Shown: positions 50,906-63,890 of the stretch, piece after piece
Layout of the letters: the number at the start of each line of letters is the position of its first letter
How positions within the stretch are numbered: position 1 is the stretch's first letter
From: Spiroplasma phoeniceum P40
Lineage (GTDB): Bacteria > Bacillota_I > Bacilli_A > Mycoplasmatales > Mycoplasmataceae
Direction: 5' to 3'
DNA: 64,000 bases
NCBI RefSeq assembly: GCF_003339775.1
Contig: NZ_CP031088.1
Span: 1,364,001 to 1,428,000, forward strand
The notes under the pieces: model-generated
Database searches by the model: none
Seen by the model: the letters and a program-made list of their open reading frames with translations, nothing else
What the model was told of the DNA's origin: nothing
Program-made: the position numbers and the translations under genes

Positions 50906-51493
50906 TTAGTCCTTTATGTCTCATTTTCATGTTGCTAATTTTTTCTGATCAGCAATCGCAATATATGGCAAATTACGTAAACATTCTTGATAATCTAAAC
51001 CAAAGCCAATTAAAAAAGCAGGTGGAACATCAAATCCATATCAATCAGCATCTAAATCTACTTTCCGACCAGCTTTTTTATCTAATAAAGTAACAATTTT
51101 CACACTACGTGCTCCTTTTAGATATAAATAGTCTTTAATAATTTTAATTGTTTTACAACTATCAATAATATCTTCGGTTAATAAAATGTCGCGATTTGTT
51201 ATTGGCATTGGTAAATCAAGTAAAATTTGGGGGGTATATTTACTCTTAATACCACCAAAATAAGATGAAACAACCATATATTCCGTTTCACATTCAATAC
51301 CAACTAAATGAGAAATTAATTTTGTCATAAAAGAAATACATCCTTTTAATAATCCTAAGCATAAAATCGTATTATCTTTTGCTGGATATTCATTAAGATA
51401 ATAATGACTAATTTGTTGCCCTAATTCAAAACATTTTTCATCAATTTCTTCAGTAGTAATTAAAATTTCTTTTACAAGGGGATGTATCTTCAT
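50906..51493 (-). CDS. hpt: Hypoxanthine phosphoribosyltransferase
   Basis: 195 aa. PRPP-binding loop [16 protein letters not shown] (acidic pair, TED-I-DS), purine clamp [20 protein letters not shown] and end region [20 protein letters not shown] are typical. It salvages hypoxanthine/guanine, vital in mollicutes that cannot make purines. The last codons include UGA-Trp and reach 50906. A hairpin-rich leader lies at 51577-51644. Confidence 0.9.
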
Positions 51494-51576
51494 TTTTCTG
51501 CCTCACTAAATATTAATAATTTATTTTAATAATATAATTATAGTATATTATAATACAATTAATTCTTAATTACAAG

Positions 51577-51644
51577 ATACTTAATCTTAAAAAAATGTGG
51601 AAACCATATACATTTAAGACCAGTTCTATCGTTAGATTAAGTAT
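51577..51644 (-). promoter_or_regulatory. Nested hairpin upstream of hpt
   Basis: Outer arms ATACTTAATCT (51577-51587) and AGATTAAGTAT (51634-51644) are perfect 11-bp complements; inside, AAATGT and ACATTT with TGG/CCA form a second stem. Transcribed towards hpt it would give a compact two-level RNA fold. It lacks the purine-riboswitch core, so I only call it a possible structured leader, or alternatively an insertion-element end. Confidence 0.4.
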
Positions 51645-51656
51645 ACCGATTTTTTA

Positions 51657-51814
51657 TTAATTTTCAAATAAATTAAATCTAAAAAACAACAAAGTACATT
51701 CAAATGCATTAATAGCATCCAATTTATTTCATCCAGGACTTTCGTCTCTAATATTCGTTTTTTCGTGATTAAGACATTTATATAATTCATCATATAGGTA
51801 ACCATATTTTTTTG
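51657..51814 (-). pseudogene. Short unassigned coding remnant
   Basis: The frame reads KYGYLYDELYKCLNHEKTNI then RDESPGWNKLDAINAFECTL and ends NLFEN without a start codon. Its sequence looks protein-like, but the family is not recognised. The neighbouring IS30 relic cuts it. Confidence 0.3.
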
Positions 51815-51973
51815 TAACTAGTGAATTAAGACACTGATTTCCTAAGGGAACTGATTTTAATAATGTTAGTCAACAAAAAATAGATTGAGTAGTTAATGTT
51901 ATAAATGAAAAATTAAGGCCTATTTTGAATTGAAGAACAGCAAAAGATTTATTTTTAGAGAATTTTATATAAA
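51815..51973 (+). pseudogene. 3' fragment of an IS30-family transposase
   Basis: Reads ELRHWFPKGTDFNNVSQQKI then DWVVNVINEKLRPILNW to LFLENFI, matching the end of the intact transposase at 15689-16651 position by position (there KWFPPGTVFNNVSQQKINWV). It is divergent, so from a different copy. Beyond it TTTTTAGTGTGATTAAATAT (about 52003-52022) resembles the provirus repeat at 2020-2045. Confidence 0.75.
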
Positions 51974-52392
51974 TTTATTTGTGTAACAATTTAATAAATG
52001 CTTTTTAGTGTGATTAAATATGGTTAAATTAAGCTATATTTATAAAATATTTTATTTTTTTTAAAAAAGATTTGCATTTTCGAAAAATGATGTTATTATT
52101 AAAAATAACAAGAAAAAAAAATTACTGCTTGCATTTACAGGATTCATTGTTTTATTTTTTTTCGTAGTTTCTTCATATTTTTTTTCCTAGTTTTTTATTT
52201 TATATTAAATAAATATTTTTTAAAATATTGCTCGCCAATTTCATTCTTATTACCCCTATTCAATACAATATAATACTATCATATTACTACATATAGTATC
52301 AAAACGATGTTTCAACTATTTTTTAAAATTTCAAATATTTGGTATTGTTACTTTCTTTTATCACCATAAATATTTATATAATCATAATAAAA
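51974..52392. other. Non-coding decayed region
   Basis: Apart from the viral-repeat-like piece near 52005 I see no gene, only AT-rich sequence with many stops in all frames. Confidence 0.4.
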
Positions 52393-53788
<1,396 letters not shown>

Positions 53789-53970
53789 AATTTTTTACTC
53801 TCCTTCTAAGTGTATAATGTTATTATATTATTTGTTCAAAAAATAGTAAACAAAATCGGTTGAAATTCCAAGAAAAATACTACTTTTATTGTTTTTCTTT
53901 TGGAAAAAATAAAATATTTGCTATTATATTACTAAATATGTTATTAAATTTGGACAAGAAGGGAGAACAT

Positions 53971-54999
53971 ATGGAACAAAAAAAACCAACAATTGTTTCA
54001 GGCATTACTGCGACAGGGCAATTAACTTTAGGAAATTATATTGGGGCGATAAAAAATTTTATTGAATTACAAAAAGATAATAATTTAATTATTTTTGTGG
54101 CAAACTTACATGCAATTACAATTCCAATTAGCAAAGAAGAATTACGAAATAACATTAAAAATATGATTGCATTATATTATGCATGTGGTTTGGACCCACA
54201 AAAAGCAATTATTTTTGTTCAATCAGATGTCTTAGAAGTTACCTTATTAGCACATATTTTATTGTGCAATACAACTATTGGGGAATTATCACGAATGACA
54301 CAATTTAAAGACAAATCAATAAAAATGAAAGCAGAAAATGGAACTGAATTTATTCCAACCGGATTATTAACTTACCCAACTTTAATGGCTGCGGATATTT
54401 TATTATATGATGCTGATTTAGTTCCAGTTGGAAAAGACCAAAAACAACACATTGAATTAACACGAAATATTTCCGAACGAATGAATAATCTTTATCAACA
54501 AGATTTATTTAAAATTCCGACCGACTTTATTGCACCAATTGGTGGTAAAATTATGGATTTACAAAATCCAACTAAAAAAATGAGTAAGTCTTCCAATGAT
54601 CCTAAGTCTTTTATCGGGTTATTAGATGCACCTGAAGTAATTCGAAAAAAAATCCGTAGCGCCGTAACTGATTCAGAAGGAAAAATTGCTTATAATCCTG
54701 AGCAAAAACCAGGCGTAAGTAATCTTTTAACAATTTATGCTGTTTTAAAAAAAGTCACAATTGAAGCAGCTGTTAAGGAATTTGTTCAACACGATTATGG
54801 CCAATTAAAAGAACAAGTTGCCAATACGATTATTGAAGTTTTAGAACCAATTCAAAAAAAATACCACAAATTAATGCAAGATCAAACAATTGATGAATTA
54901 ATTGATTTAGGAGCAACAAAAGCACGAGCAATTGCTAATAAAAAAATAACAAAAGTTAAAAATGTTGTTGGATTAAATTATAAAAAAAGTAGCCTTTAA
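53971..54999 (+). CDS. trpS: Tryptophanyl-tRNA synthetase
   Basis: 342 aa class I synthetase. The HIGH-type motif is TLGNYIGAIK, the Trp pocket includes MAADILLYDADLVPVGKDQKQH and the KMSKS motif is KKMSKSSND. The ATG at 53971 follows AAGGGAG; a longer frame to 53860 exists but lacks a ribosome site. The enzyme must charge both UGG- and UGA-reading tRNATrp in this organism. Divergent from eno. Confidence 0.95.
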   Translation: MEQKKPTIVSGITATGQLTLGNYIGAIKNFIELQKDNNLIIFVANLHAITIPISKEELRNNIKNMIALYYACGLDPQKAIIFVQSDVLEVTLLAHILLCNTTIGELSRMTQFKDKSIKMKAENGTEFIPTGLLTYPTLMAADILLYDADLVPVGKDQKQHIELTRNISERMNNLYQQDLFKIPTDFIAPIGGKIMDLQNPTKKMSKSSNDPKSFIGLLDAPEVIRKKIRSAVTDSEGKIAYNPEQKPGVSNLLTIYAVLKKVTIEAAVKEFVQHDYGQLKEQVANTIIEVLEPIQKKYHKLMQDQTIDELIDLGATKARAIANKKITKVKNVVGLNYKKSSL

Positions 55000-55001
55000 A
55001 T

Positions 55002-55044
55002 AAAAAATAGACACATAAAGTATAAAATTTATGTGTCTATTTTT
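55002..55044 (+). terminator. Bidirectional terminator after trpS
   Basis: AAAAATAGACACATAAA and its complement form a 17-bp stem between the convergent trpS and lipoprotein genes. Confidence 0.88.
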
Positions 55045-55051
55045 GTTATAT

Positions 55052-55927
55052 TTAGTTTTGAATTTGGTATTTTAATTCATTTATTTCTCACATATAATTA
55101 CTATTTTGATCAGTTACTTTAAAATTAAATTTTCCATTTTGATTAACTTTACTAGTATCTAACTGATCAAAATGAAAAGTAATTTTATTTTTTAAATAAC
55201 AATATAATTCATCAATATTTTCAATTGTCTTAATATTACTAATTTTAAAATTATTTGAATCACTATAAACATTTGTTAGCCATAATTTAACAATTTCTGC
55301 TGTTGTCATATTTTGTTTAAAAATAAACCTTGGATGATTCTGAATATAATTAATTAAATATTCTTGTAAATCTTTATTAAGTTCATAACTTCAAAAAACA
55401 TTTGAATTTAAATTAATTGTTAAATAATAAATCGTTGTTGGAAAATGGCTACCATCTAAAGTATATTCTTCCATTGTTGTTTGTCCCGTCGTATAAGTAT
55501 ACTCCGTTGTATTAGGAATTAACGGAAACAAAATAAAATCACGATATAATTGGTTAGCTGTTGGCAAATGGGTTGGCATACTTGCAATATATGTTTTAAA
55601 TAAAACATTAGTTGTTGGTAACTCAAATGCTGGAACATTTGAAGGATTATTAAAATTATAATTAATAATTGGTCATAAAGTATGAGCTTCTCTTTCTTTT
55701 GAAAACATTGTGAAAATTGTATTATCATCTTGATGTTTTACTCAATATTCATCTTCATCATTAATGGGTTGTAACATAAAATGTGTTAAAAACTTGCCAA
55801 CCACTGGCTGCAATGTTGCATCTTGGGTTGGAATATAATAATGTTCTGGATAAATACAACTAATCGTTAAAATACTTGGAGTTGTAAACATTATAATCGT
55901 TCCAAAAAAACTAAGCAATTTTTTCAT
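55052..55927 (-). CDS. Surface lipoprotein
   Basis: 291 aa. Signal KKLLSFFGTIIMFTTPSIL with the lipid Cys at about residue 24 (TISCIYP). The body is Tyr/Thr/Asn-rich without a known domain. Start follows AAAGGAATGATTCG. UGA-Trp codons split it under the standard code. Monocistronic. Function unknown; probably exposed on the outer face. Confidence 0.75.
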
Positions 55928-55993
55928 CGAATCATTCCTTTTGATAAAATATCTTTTAAATTATAACAAAAAATTTATAACAAAAAATAGTGA

Positions 55994-56815
55994 TTAAAAA
56001 TTAAAATTATTTGGATCAGCTCCTAATCTTACCTGTGGTAAAGCAAATAATTCTGTCATATCTTCATCATCTAACATAAAATCATCTAGTTCACTATTAT
56101 CAATAATACGTTCCTTATGGGTTGATTTTGGAATAACAACAATATTTTGTTGTATTGCTCATTTTAAACAAATTTGGGCAGGACTTTTCTGGTGTTTTTC
56201 TGCAATTTTAAGAACAGTTGAATTTGTCATACATTGTCCTTGCATTAAAGTTGCTCATGATTCAATAATAATGTTGTTTGCTTGACAAAATTTAACAACA
56301 TCAGTATTATTTAAACCAGGATGAAGTTCAACTTGATTAACCATTGGTTTGATTTCACTAATTGCGATTAACTCTTGTAAATGGCTAACTTCAAAATTGC
56401 TGACTCCAATTGCACGAATTTTTTTTGCTTTATACGCTGTCTCTAACGCACGAAAACATTCATTTCGATCGGCAGTGGGCCAATGAACTAAACATAAATC
56501 TAAATAATCCTTATCTAACCGTGTTAGTATGTTATCTACTTCCTGTAATGCCACATCGTACTTATGATTAGCATTTCAAATCTTACTTGTTAAAAAGATT
56601 TCTTTTCGTGGAACACCACTATCTTTGATTGCTTTGCCAATTAATTCTTCATTTCCATAGATTTGAGCAGTGTCAATATGACGATAACCATTTTGTAATG
56701 CGGCAATAACAACTTGATAAACTTCATGCTTATCAGTCATTTTATATGTACCTAACCCAATTAATGGGATTTCAACACCATTAAAAAGTTTTAATTTCAT
56801 TGTTAGTGTTTTCAT
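55994..56815 (-). CDS. Aldo/keto reductase
   Basis: 273 aa. GNEELIGKAI preceded by GYRHIDTAQIYG (catalytic Asp/Tyr), the Lys in FLTSKIWN, catalytic His in LVHWPTA, signature IRAIGVSNFE and the NADPH site IPKSTHKERI identify the AKR3/5-like group (2,5-diketo-D-gluconate/methylglyoxal reductase relatives). It reduces small aldehydes with NADPH. An ATG 15 bases further in is an alternative start. Confidence 0.9.
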
Positions 56816-56929
56816 TTTTATTCTTACTTTCCGTGTGTTGGCCTTTACATAATTATAACTTTAATTAAAATCAATAACAAGGAAAACAAAATTGAAGTTC
56901 TGTTAACAATTAATTTCAAAAATTATTAA

Positions 56930-56958
56930 AAAAATATCTTACTTCTAAGATATTTTTC
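56930..56958 (-). terminator. Terminator of rmuC
   Basis: AAAATATCTTA and TAAGATATTTT around a short loop, with U on the minus strand. Confidence 0.8.
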
Positions 56959-56988
56959 TTTTATCGTCATTCATTTTAAATCTGTTGG

Positions 56989-58140
56989 TTATTCTAACTG
57001 TTGCTCATTTAAAATTTTTTGATATTGACTATGAATTTTATTATGTGTGGTATTTAATTGTTTAATATTAGTATTAAATTTTCCAAAATTTTTCGTAAAC
57101 TCTTGTCAACGCTCAACTCAACGATCAAATTCGCCTTTTATTTTTAATAAATTAGTTTTAATAACTTCAATATTTTGATTAAAAGCAACTTCACGCATAT
57201 GTTTTTCTAAAACAAATAAAATTGCTGATAATGTTGTTGGTGAAGTAACTCACACCCGTTTTTTAAATGCAAAAGTAATAATATCATCTGGAAATTGGCC
57301 ATAAATAAATGCGAATAAATCTTCGGAAGGAACAAACATAATTGCACTTGAAATTTCATTTTCAAGATTAATATACTTAGCAACTTCATTAATTCGATCT
57401 TTTAAATCTTGTTTAAAAAGATTTAAATATTTATTTTTAATTGCGGTATCACTTGTTTCTAAGTATTTATTATAATTTGTTAATGGAAATTTCGCATCAA
57501 TAGCAATGTTTTCTTTTGCTCCACCAGTTTTAACTAATGCATCAACAACAGTTCCTGTCGGCAATTTATATTGGCGGTCTCATCCTTGATTACCTTCACC
57601 ATACATATCACTTAAAACTTTTTCTAATAAATATTCACCTAAATTACCTCGTTTTTTATTATTTAAAAAAATATCATTTAAAGTTTTAACTTTTTCTTCA
57701 ACTTCTTTTAATGTTGTAGTTGATTCTTTTAAAACTTTTAAATTTGATAAAACATCAGTAAATGATTTGGAAATAATTTGACCTTGATGGTTTAAATTAT
57801 TTTTTAAGTCAGTATCTTGCTTTGACAAGTTATTTTGAAAATTACTTAATCCTTCATTTAAAATTGTTAAGTTTTGATTAAATTTAGTATCATTTTTAAC
57901 TGAATTTGTTTTAAATTCACTAATTAAAGTTAATAATTCTCTTTTTTGTTCAGAAAGTTGATTTTGTAATCCTAATCATTGTTTCTCTAATAATTCCTTT
58001 GATGCTTGAATATCTTTCTGTAATAATGCTGAATCATTATTTACAAGCGGTTTTTTATGTGTTTTTACTAAATAAATTATTAGAAAAGTAACTAAAATAA
58101 CTAAAATAATTCCTAATAAAACATATGAAATTGTTGTCAT
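56989..58140 (-). CDS. rmuC: RmuC-family protein
   Basis: 383 aa. One N-terminal membrane helix (ISYVLLGIILVILVTFLIIY), a coiled-coil region (residues 40-170), then the RmuC nuclease-like core: GNLGEYLLEKVLSDM, IDAKFPLTNYNKY and SAIMFVPSEDLFAFIYG. RmuC limits inversions at short repeats in E. coli; the D-A-K motif suggests a restriction-endonuclease fold. Length normal. Monocistronic. Confidence 0.9.
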
Positions 58141-58209
58141 TGTATTCCCCCTAAATATTTTAATGTTTTATTGTATCACGCAATAATTTTAATTATAGCC
58201 TGTTCAAAT

Positions 58210-58245
58210 AAAAAAATAAACTCATAAGATTAATGAGTTTATTTT
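58210..58245 (-). terminator. Terminator of the 379-aa lipoprotein
   Basis: AAAAAATAAACTCAT and its complement around AAGATTA. Confidence 0.85.
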
Positions 58246-58250
58246 TCTTT

Positions 58251-59390
58251 TTATTCAAATGTAACATTTAATTTATAAGCTGGAATTTTTGTCATTAAAG
58301 AAGCTAAAGTATCAGAAGCTGCTAAAATTTTTGATCCTGGTTTAGCCTCAATAGTTGCGCCTTTACCATCCTCATTAAAAGTTAATCAAATTTCATTATA
58401 TCAAATCTCCTGATATTGATCAGCAAATTGTTTTCCTAATAGCTTTGTAACAAGATCATAACGAAGTTCGTTTTCAGTTTCTTTTGTATAAATCTTATCT
58501 AATTTAACAGGGATTAATTTTTCTGTTTGTTTAACATTATCTTGCGTTAAAAACTTACGTGGTGTTGTATTGACTGTAAAATTAGCAGTTAGTGTTGAGT
58601 GATTAATAACATGCTCAACTTCCGTTGTAATTTTTAAAGTCCCTTCCCCATTATCTTGATTAATTGATATTTCAACTCCACCATCTAAAGCTCCCATCAT
58701 CGCTTTTAACATTGCATCTTTATATAAACTTGCGAAACGATTTCGGTCCCCAACAAACTCCATAATTGCTGCTGCCATATTCATTGTTCTACCCTCAGGG
58801 TCTTTTTTATAATCTGCTCAGACTTCATCAGCGATATAAATATTACCAATATTTTTTAATGGAAATGCTTGCGAAAATGTAATTGGTTCATTAACAATTT
58901 CAACTGCTGAACCAGTAAAATTACCACCTGGTTTTGGCGTAATTACTCATTGACTAATTTCTTGATCAAGATTTATTTCAATATCAGAAAAAGTAAAATT
59001 TGTTCCATTTAAACTATTAACAACAGTTAACACTTCATCGACGGTTAATTTTTTACCAGAACCATTATCATATGGCAATGATGTAACAGTAATAATTTTA
59101 CTAATATCATTTGTTGTTCATTTTAAATCAACTTTTTTTGTTAAAAATGGGCGATTTGGAACATCTGGCATAAAACGAATAATTGCTGTTTTCATTCCTG
59201 GCGCTAAATCAACATCTAAGTTATCAACATCTAAACCTGCTTTTTTTAAATTTGCTTTAATAGTACCAACAGTTGGTATTCCTGTTGTATTAATTTCACC
59301 CCCAGTTTTAGGACTATGACATGAAATTGCTGTCCCAACAATTGGACTTGATAGTGATACTGATGCTAAAATCATCATTAATTTTTTCAT
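58251..59390 (-). CDS. Surface lipoprotein with repeated beta-rich units
   Basis: 379 aa. Signal KKLMMILASVSLSSPIVGTA with lipobox AISC at residue 24. The body is built of units resembling one another (VDLAPGMKTAIIRFMP..., DIEINLDQEISQWVITPKPG, KDPEGRT..., FNEDGKGATIEAKPGSK), each ending in a Pro-Gly turn, similar to the lipoprotein relic at 46420. The next upstream gene codes for a membrane protein on the same strand. Function unknown. Confidence 0.78.
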
Positions 59391-59467
59391 TATTTTATTC
59401 TCCTTTGTTTTTCAATAATTTTTATTACATAGTTAATATTAAAATTAGTTTATTAATTTTAAAAATA

Positions 59468-60196
59468 TTATTTTGTTAAAATTTTGGTAATAATACTGCC
59501 CTGTTGTGGTGGGGTTGTTTCCTTTTTAAAAAGAATTAATCGATATGTTTTAATAATATTTGCAATAATAAATGAAATAATAATTAGTTTTTTTAATAAA
59601 AAAATAACTAATATATTAATTTGATACCGCATAAAAAGATACGGTTCCAAAATATTTAAAAATAATGTTAGATTAAAAAACGGATTAAAATAAATTAAAT
59701 CATTAATTTTATACCAATAAATTAAATAAATCCGTAATATGACTAAAGCAATAAAAAAGGTAATAATAAATAAAGCATAAAAGAAATAAAACGAAATTAA
59801 AATTGATTGATAAAGTTGAAAATAAAACTGAGTAAAACGACTAAGTAATCCTGTTATCGTAATATTTCAATAAATAGTGTATGATAATCAAAAAATATTT
59901 GCTAATCATAATAAAATTACAATAACATTAACTTTTAAAATATTATCTCATTGTAAGATGATCCGTTTATAATGTTTAAAATAACTTAAAATTTGGATTA
60001 AAACAGCTAAAAAAAAGAAAAAAGCACCCGTTATTAAAACAATATAAGTTAAATTTAATGAAATACTAACAAATTCTCAATTTGTATAATGTGGAACAAA
60101 ACAAGGTAAAAATAACGAAATTCCAAAATATAAACTAAAAAAAATAAAATATATATTAAAAAATACTTGAAAATACTTTTTGTAATATGTTCTCAT
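59468..60196 (-). CDS. Membrane protein upstream of the lipoprotein
   Basis: 242 aa with about six hydrophobic helices and an end rich in Lys/Thr (KKETTPPQQGSIITKILTK). Many UGA-Trp codons. It ends 77 bases before the lipoprotein start, a membrane-lipoprotein pairing also seen at 33663/33587. No family recognised. Confidence 0.6.
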
Positions 60197-60285
60197 TTTA
60201 ATCACCCACACATATTTCCTTTTATTTTAAATTATATCTTTCGTTATATTTAATTAAAAACCCTATTGTGAAACAATAATTAAAG

Positions 60286-60316
60286 TAATTATAATTATAA
60301 TTATAATTATAATTAT
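60286..60316. repeat. (TAATTA)5 tandem repeat in a divergent intergenic region
   Basis: Five near-perfect units of TAATTA in the 285-base gap between divergent membrane genes. Length variants would change promoter spacing. Apart from this no gene is seen in 60197-60481. Confidence 0.65.
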
Positions 60317-60481
60317 CATTTTAATTATTAATAAAATGTTATAATCAATTATACCATGAAAATTTTTAAAATTAAAATTAAAATTTTATTTTTTAACATA
60401 TAATTAAAAAGAAAAAAGCCTATATTTTTTACTAAATTCCTATTTAATTAACAACAACGAAAGAAAAAACGAGGAAACTAT

Positions 60482-61612
60482 ATGCAACAAAAAAATAACA
60501 TCTTTTTTATTAAAAAAAAATGAAATATTTATTTTTTTGCAATTCCATTATTCATAATTTCTCTTATTAGTTTAGGAGTTCTTATTGCAACGGGATGATA
60601 TCAAATTGACTACCAAATTGCTGTTGAACTTGCAAAACCTTTATCAAATGAATTTGTTAAATATTGAGTCCGTTTTTATGATCAATTAGGAAATACTGAA
60701 ATCGTTATTGTAATTATCATTTATCTAACAATATTATTAGAAACATGGTTTTTGCTTAAAATAAAACAAAAAAAGCAAAAATTTATAAAAAATTATTGGA
60801 TTACTGTAATCTATTATTTCCTAGCCATAGGAGCATGACTTATTGGTAATATTGTTAATTTAGCCTTAATTCCAAGTCTTGACGAAGGATTTGGACCTGG
60901 AATTGACTATCTTCTATTTGATAATTATAAGTATAAATTAACAAGTGCTATTTTAGTTTTTCTTTACCAATCATTCTTATTAGGAATTGGTCTTTATTAT
61001 GTTCGCTATCGGTTAGTTAAAACTAACCGTTTGTTAACAGAACAGACATGAATAAAAGCAACTAAAGGATTAAGTTTTTTAATTAGTACATATATTATTA
61101 TTGTGATTTTAAAAGGTGCAACACATAGAATCTATTATTATAATGCTATTTTTGGTGATTTAATTGATGCCCATCCTGAATTCTTAGCTGCTTATCTTAA
61201 ATCGGGTTTTCATTTTGGATATAACTTAGGTAACGGTTATTTTAATAATATTCCCTCAGAATGACAATATCCTTGGTGGAAGTCACCAATTGGTTTATTT
61301 AGTAATGTTAATATGCCAACATTTAAAACCCCATGAGAATATGCTTTCCCAAGTGGTCATATTAATGCTACATATTGTACTGGCTCAATTATTCTTTTAT
61401 TTTTAAAAAATAAGCAGAACAATAAAATTAACTGAAAAATAAAATTATGTTTTATTATTTGATTAATTCATGTTTTAGCAATGAATTTTGCTGTTGTAAT
61501 GGAAAGATTCCACTGGATTTCTGACACTGCATTTACCTTTATTTTTTCAACTGCCATGATTTTAGTTGTTCATTTTAGTATTAATAAAATTTTTGCAAAA
61601 CACTTAATTTAA
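60482..61612 (+). CDS. PAP2-type membrane phosphatase
   Basis: 376 aa with about eight hydrophobic helices. The three phosphatase motifs are recognisable: KGATHRIYYYN (Lys/Arg), FPSGHINATY and MERFHWISDTAF (Arg, His, Asp). The first two lie about 60-70 residues apart as usual. The enzyme would dephosphorylate phosphatidic acid or an isoprenoid pyrophosphate at the membrane face. Start follows ACGAGGAAAC. It converges with ackA on a shared hairpin. Confidence 0.8.
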
Positions 61613-61625
61613 AAAACGGACTAAA

Positions 61626-61666
61626 ATGAAAAGGTTTAGATGCTATTAGCATCTAAACCTTTTCAT
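61626..61666. terminator. Bidirectional terminator
   Basis: A 17-bp stem (GAAAAGGTTTAGATGCT and complement) between convergent PAP2 and ackA. Confidence 0.9.
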
Positions 61667-61703
61667 CGTGAAGAATTATATTTTAAATAATAACAAAATT
61701 ATC

Positions 61704-62894
61704 TTATGAATTAATTAAATGATAAGTATCTTCACAAATCATTACTTCTTCATTTGTTCGCATTGCATAAACAAGAACATCTGCTTTTGGAGTTGAAATT
61801 AGATTTTCCGTTTCATATGACCTTTGATTTGCTGACGAAGATAATTCTAAGTTTAATAAAGTAACTTCATTAACAACTAATTGGCGCATTTCATCAGAAT
61901 TTTCGCCAATTCCAGCGGTAAAAACAATTGCATCTGGTTTTGTTTTTAAATCATTAGCATAACTAACAATATATTTTGCAATTCTTTTTGCACTCATTAA
62001 CAATGCTAATTTACTACGTTGATTATCCGTGCTACTTTTAAAAACATCACGTAAATCAGATGATACTCCCGAAATTCCTAATAAACCAGATTCTTTATTT
62101 AAAGTATTAGTTATTTCATCTAATGTTGCACCAATTTTATTTGCAATAAATTGGTGGATTGAAGGGTCAATATCGCCACTTCGTGTCCCCATAATTAATC
62201 CTTCTAATGGGGTTAAACCCATTGAAGTATTAAAACTTTTACCATTTTTAACTGCACAAATTGAAGCACCATTGCCTAAATGACAAATAATTGCATTAAC
62301 TTCAGTAAATGGTTTTTGTAAAATTTCAGCTAATCGTTTTGTAATATAACGATAAGAAATGCCATGAAAACCATAACGACGGACTTGATAATTACTATAT
62401 CATTCATAAGGAACTGAATATAAATAATTTTCTTCAGGAATTGTTGTATGAAATGAAGTATCAAATACTGCAAGATTTGGAACATCAACAATCTTACGAA
62501 AAGCTTCAATAGCAGCAATTGCTGGTGGATTATGCAGCGGAGCTAATGTTACCATTCGTTTAATTTCTGCAAATACTTCATCGTTAATAATTATTGATTG
62601 TGTAAACTTTTCACCACCATGCACAATTCGATGTCCAATTCCTTGAATATCAGTAAAATCTTGAATAATATAATGTTCTTTTAATTTAGCTATTAAAACT
62701 TTCGCTGCTGCTTTATGGTCTGGAAAATATTCTTTTGTTTGAAACTCCTGACCATTAAATTTAAGGGTAAAAATTCCATCAATGTTAATTCGTTCAGCTA
62801 ATCCTTTGCAAATTACTTCATAATTTTTTGCTGAATCAACTTTATATAATTGAAATTTCATCGAACTACTACCCGCATTGATTACTAAAATCAT
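61704..62894 (-). CDS. ackA: Acetate kinase
   Basis: 396 aa. Signature NAGSSSMKFQLY at the N-terminus, RIVHGGEKF, VFDTSFHTTIP, RRYGFHGISYRY, HLGNGASICAVK and GLTPLEGLIMGTRSGDIDP are all in place. It makes ATP from acetyl phosphate, the last step of the Pta-AckA route. It starts 18 bases after pta, behind a ribosome site AGAAAGG and a long A run. Cytoplasmic. Confidence 0.96.
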
Positions 62895-62912
62895 TTTTTT
62901 TTTTTTTCCTTT

Positions 62913-63890
62913 CTAATCATTTGATTTATATATACATAAATATGCTGTCAATAAAACAGTATTGTAAATATCATTAATAGTAGCACCACGTGATAAATCA
63001 TTAACTGGGCGGTCTAATCCAATAACAATTGGACCAATTGCTTCAAACCCCCCTAATCGTTGGGCAATTTTATATCCAATGTTTCCCGCATCCAAATTTG
63101 GAAAAACAAAAATATCAACAGGTGCTTTTAAGACTGATGACGGCGCTTTTTTATTACGAATAGCATCATCTCACGCGGTATCAAATTGAAACTCACCATC
63201 AACAGAACAATTTTTTAAATTCTTTGCTTGGACAAGTTCATAAGCAGTACGGACTTTATCAACAGAAGTCCCACGCCCTGAACCTTTTGTTGAAAAAGAT
63301 AATAATGCCATGTTTGACTTTTGAAAACCAAAAAATTGACTAGCTTCATATCCTAAATAAGCAATATCTGCTAATTCCTCAGCCGTTGGATCAATATTCA
63401 AAGCACAATCAGTAAAAATATAACGTTCATTATTCCGAACCATTAAAAAAAACGATGAAACTAATTTTACACTTGGTTTTGCTTTAATAATTCGCAATGC
63501 TGGACCAATAATATCTTTTGTATCATAAGTAATTCCACCAACCATTCCATCAGCAAGACCTTTTTTAACTCATAAAATTGCTAAATAATTACATTCACGA
63601 ACTAATTCTTTAGCTTCTGATAATGAAATTTTTCCTTTTCGTAATTCAACAAAATATTCTGCTAATTCTGTTTCATTTTGCTCTTCGACAACAATAACTT
63701 CCCTTTGTAATTCATCAATTGTTGTAGGAACTTCTGCTCGTGTTGCAAAAACAAGAATTGGCGTAATATTTGTACCAATTAATTGTTTCGCTACTGTTTG
63801 AATTCGTTCAGAATTTCCTTCTGGAAAAATAATTTTTATTTTGTGAGAAAAGGTATTAATTTTTTTAAATATGTTTTTTAAAATGTTCAT
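62913..63890 (-). CDS. pta: Phosphate acetyltransferase
   Basis: 325 aa. IIFPEGNSERIQTVAKQL at the N-terminus, ADGMVGGITYDTKDIIGPAL, LSFSTKGSGRGTSVDKV, and DIFVFPNLDAGNIGYKIAQR with RPVNDLSRGATINDI are family marks. It swaps CoA for phosphate on acetyl-CoA, giving acetyl phosphate to AckA. First gene of the pta-ackA operon. Start follows AAAGGAATAAAA. Confidence 0.96.

Noticed and set aside
51577-51644. Purine riboswitch upstream of hpt
   Set aside because: The conserved three-way junction bases of purine aptamers are not present, so only an unnamed hairpin is reported.
55519-55728. Minus-strand ORF rich in Ile, Leu and Gln
   Set aside because: Out-of-frame shadow inside the 291-aa lipoprotein.
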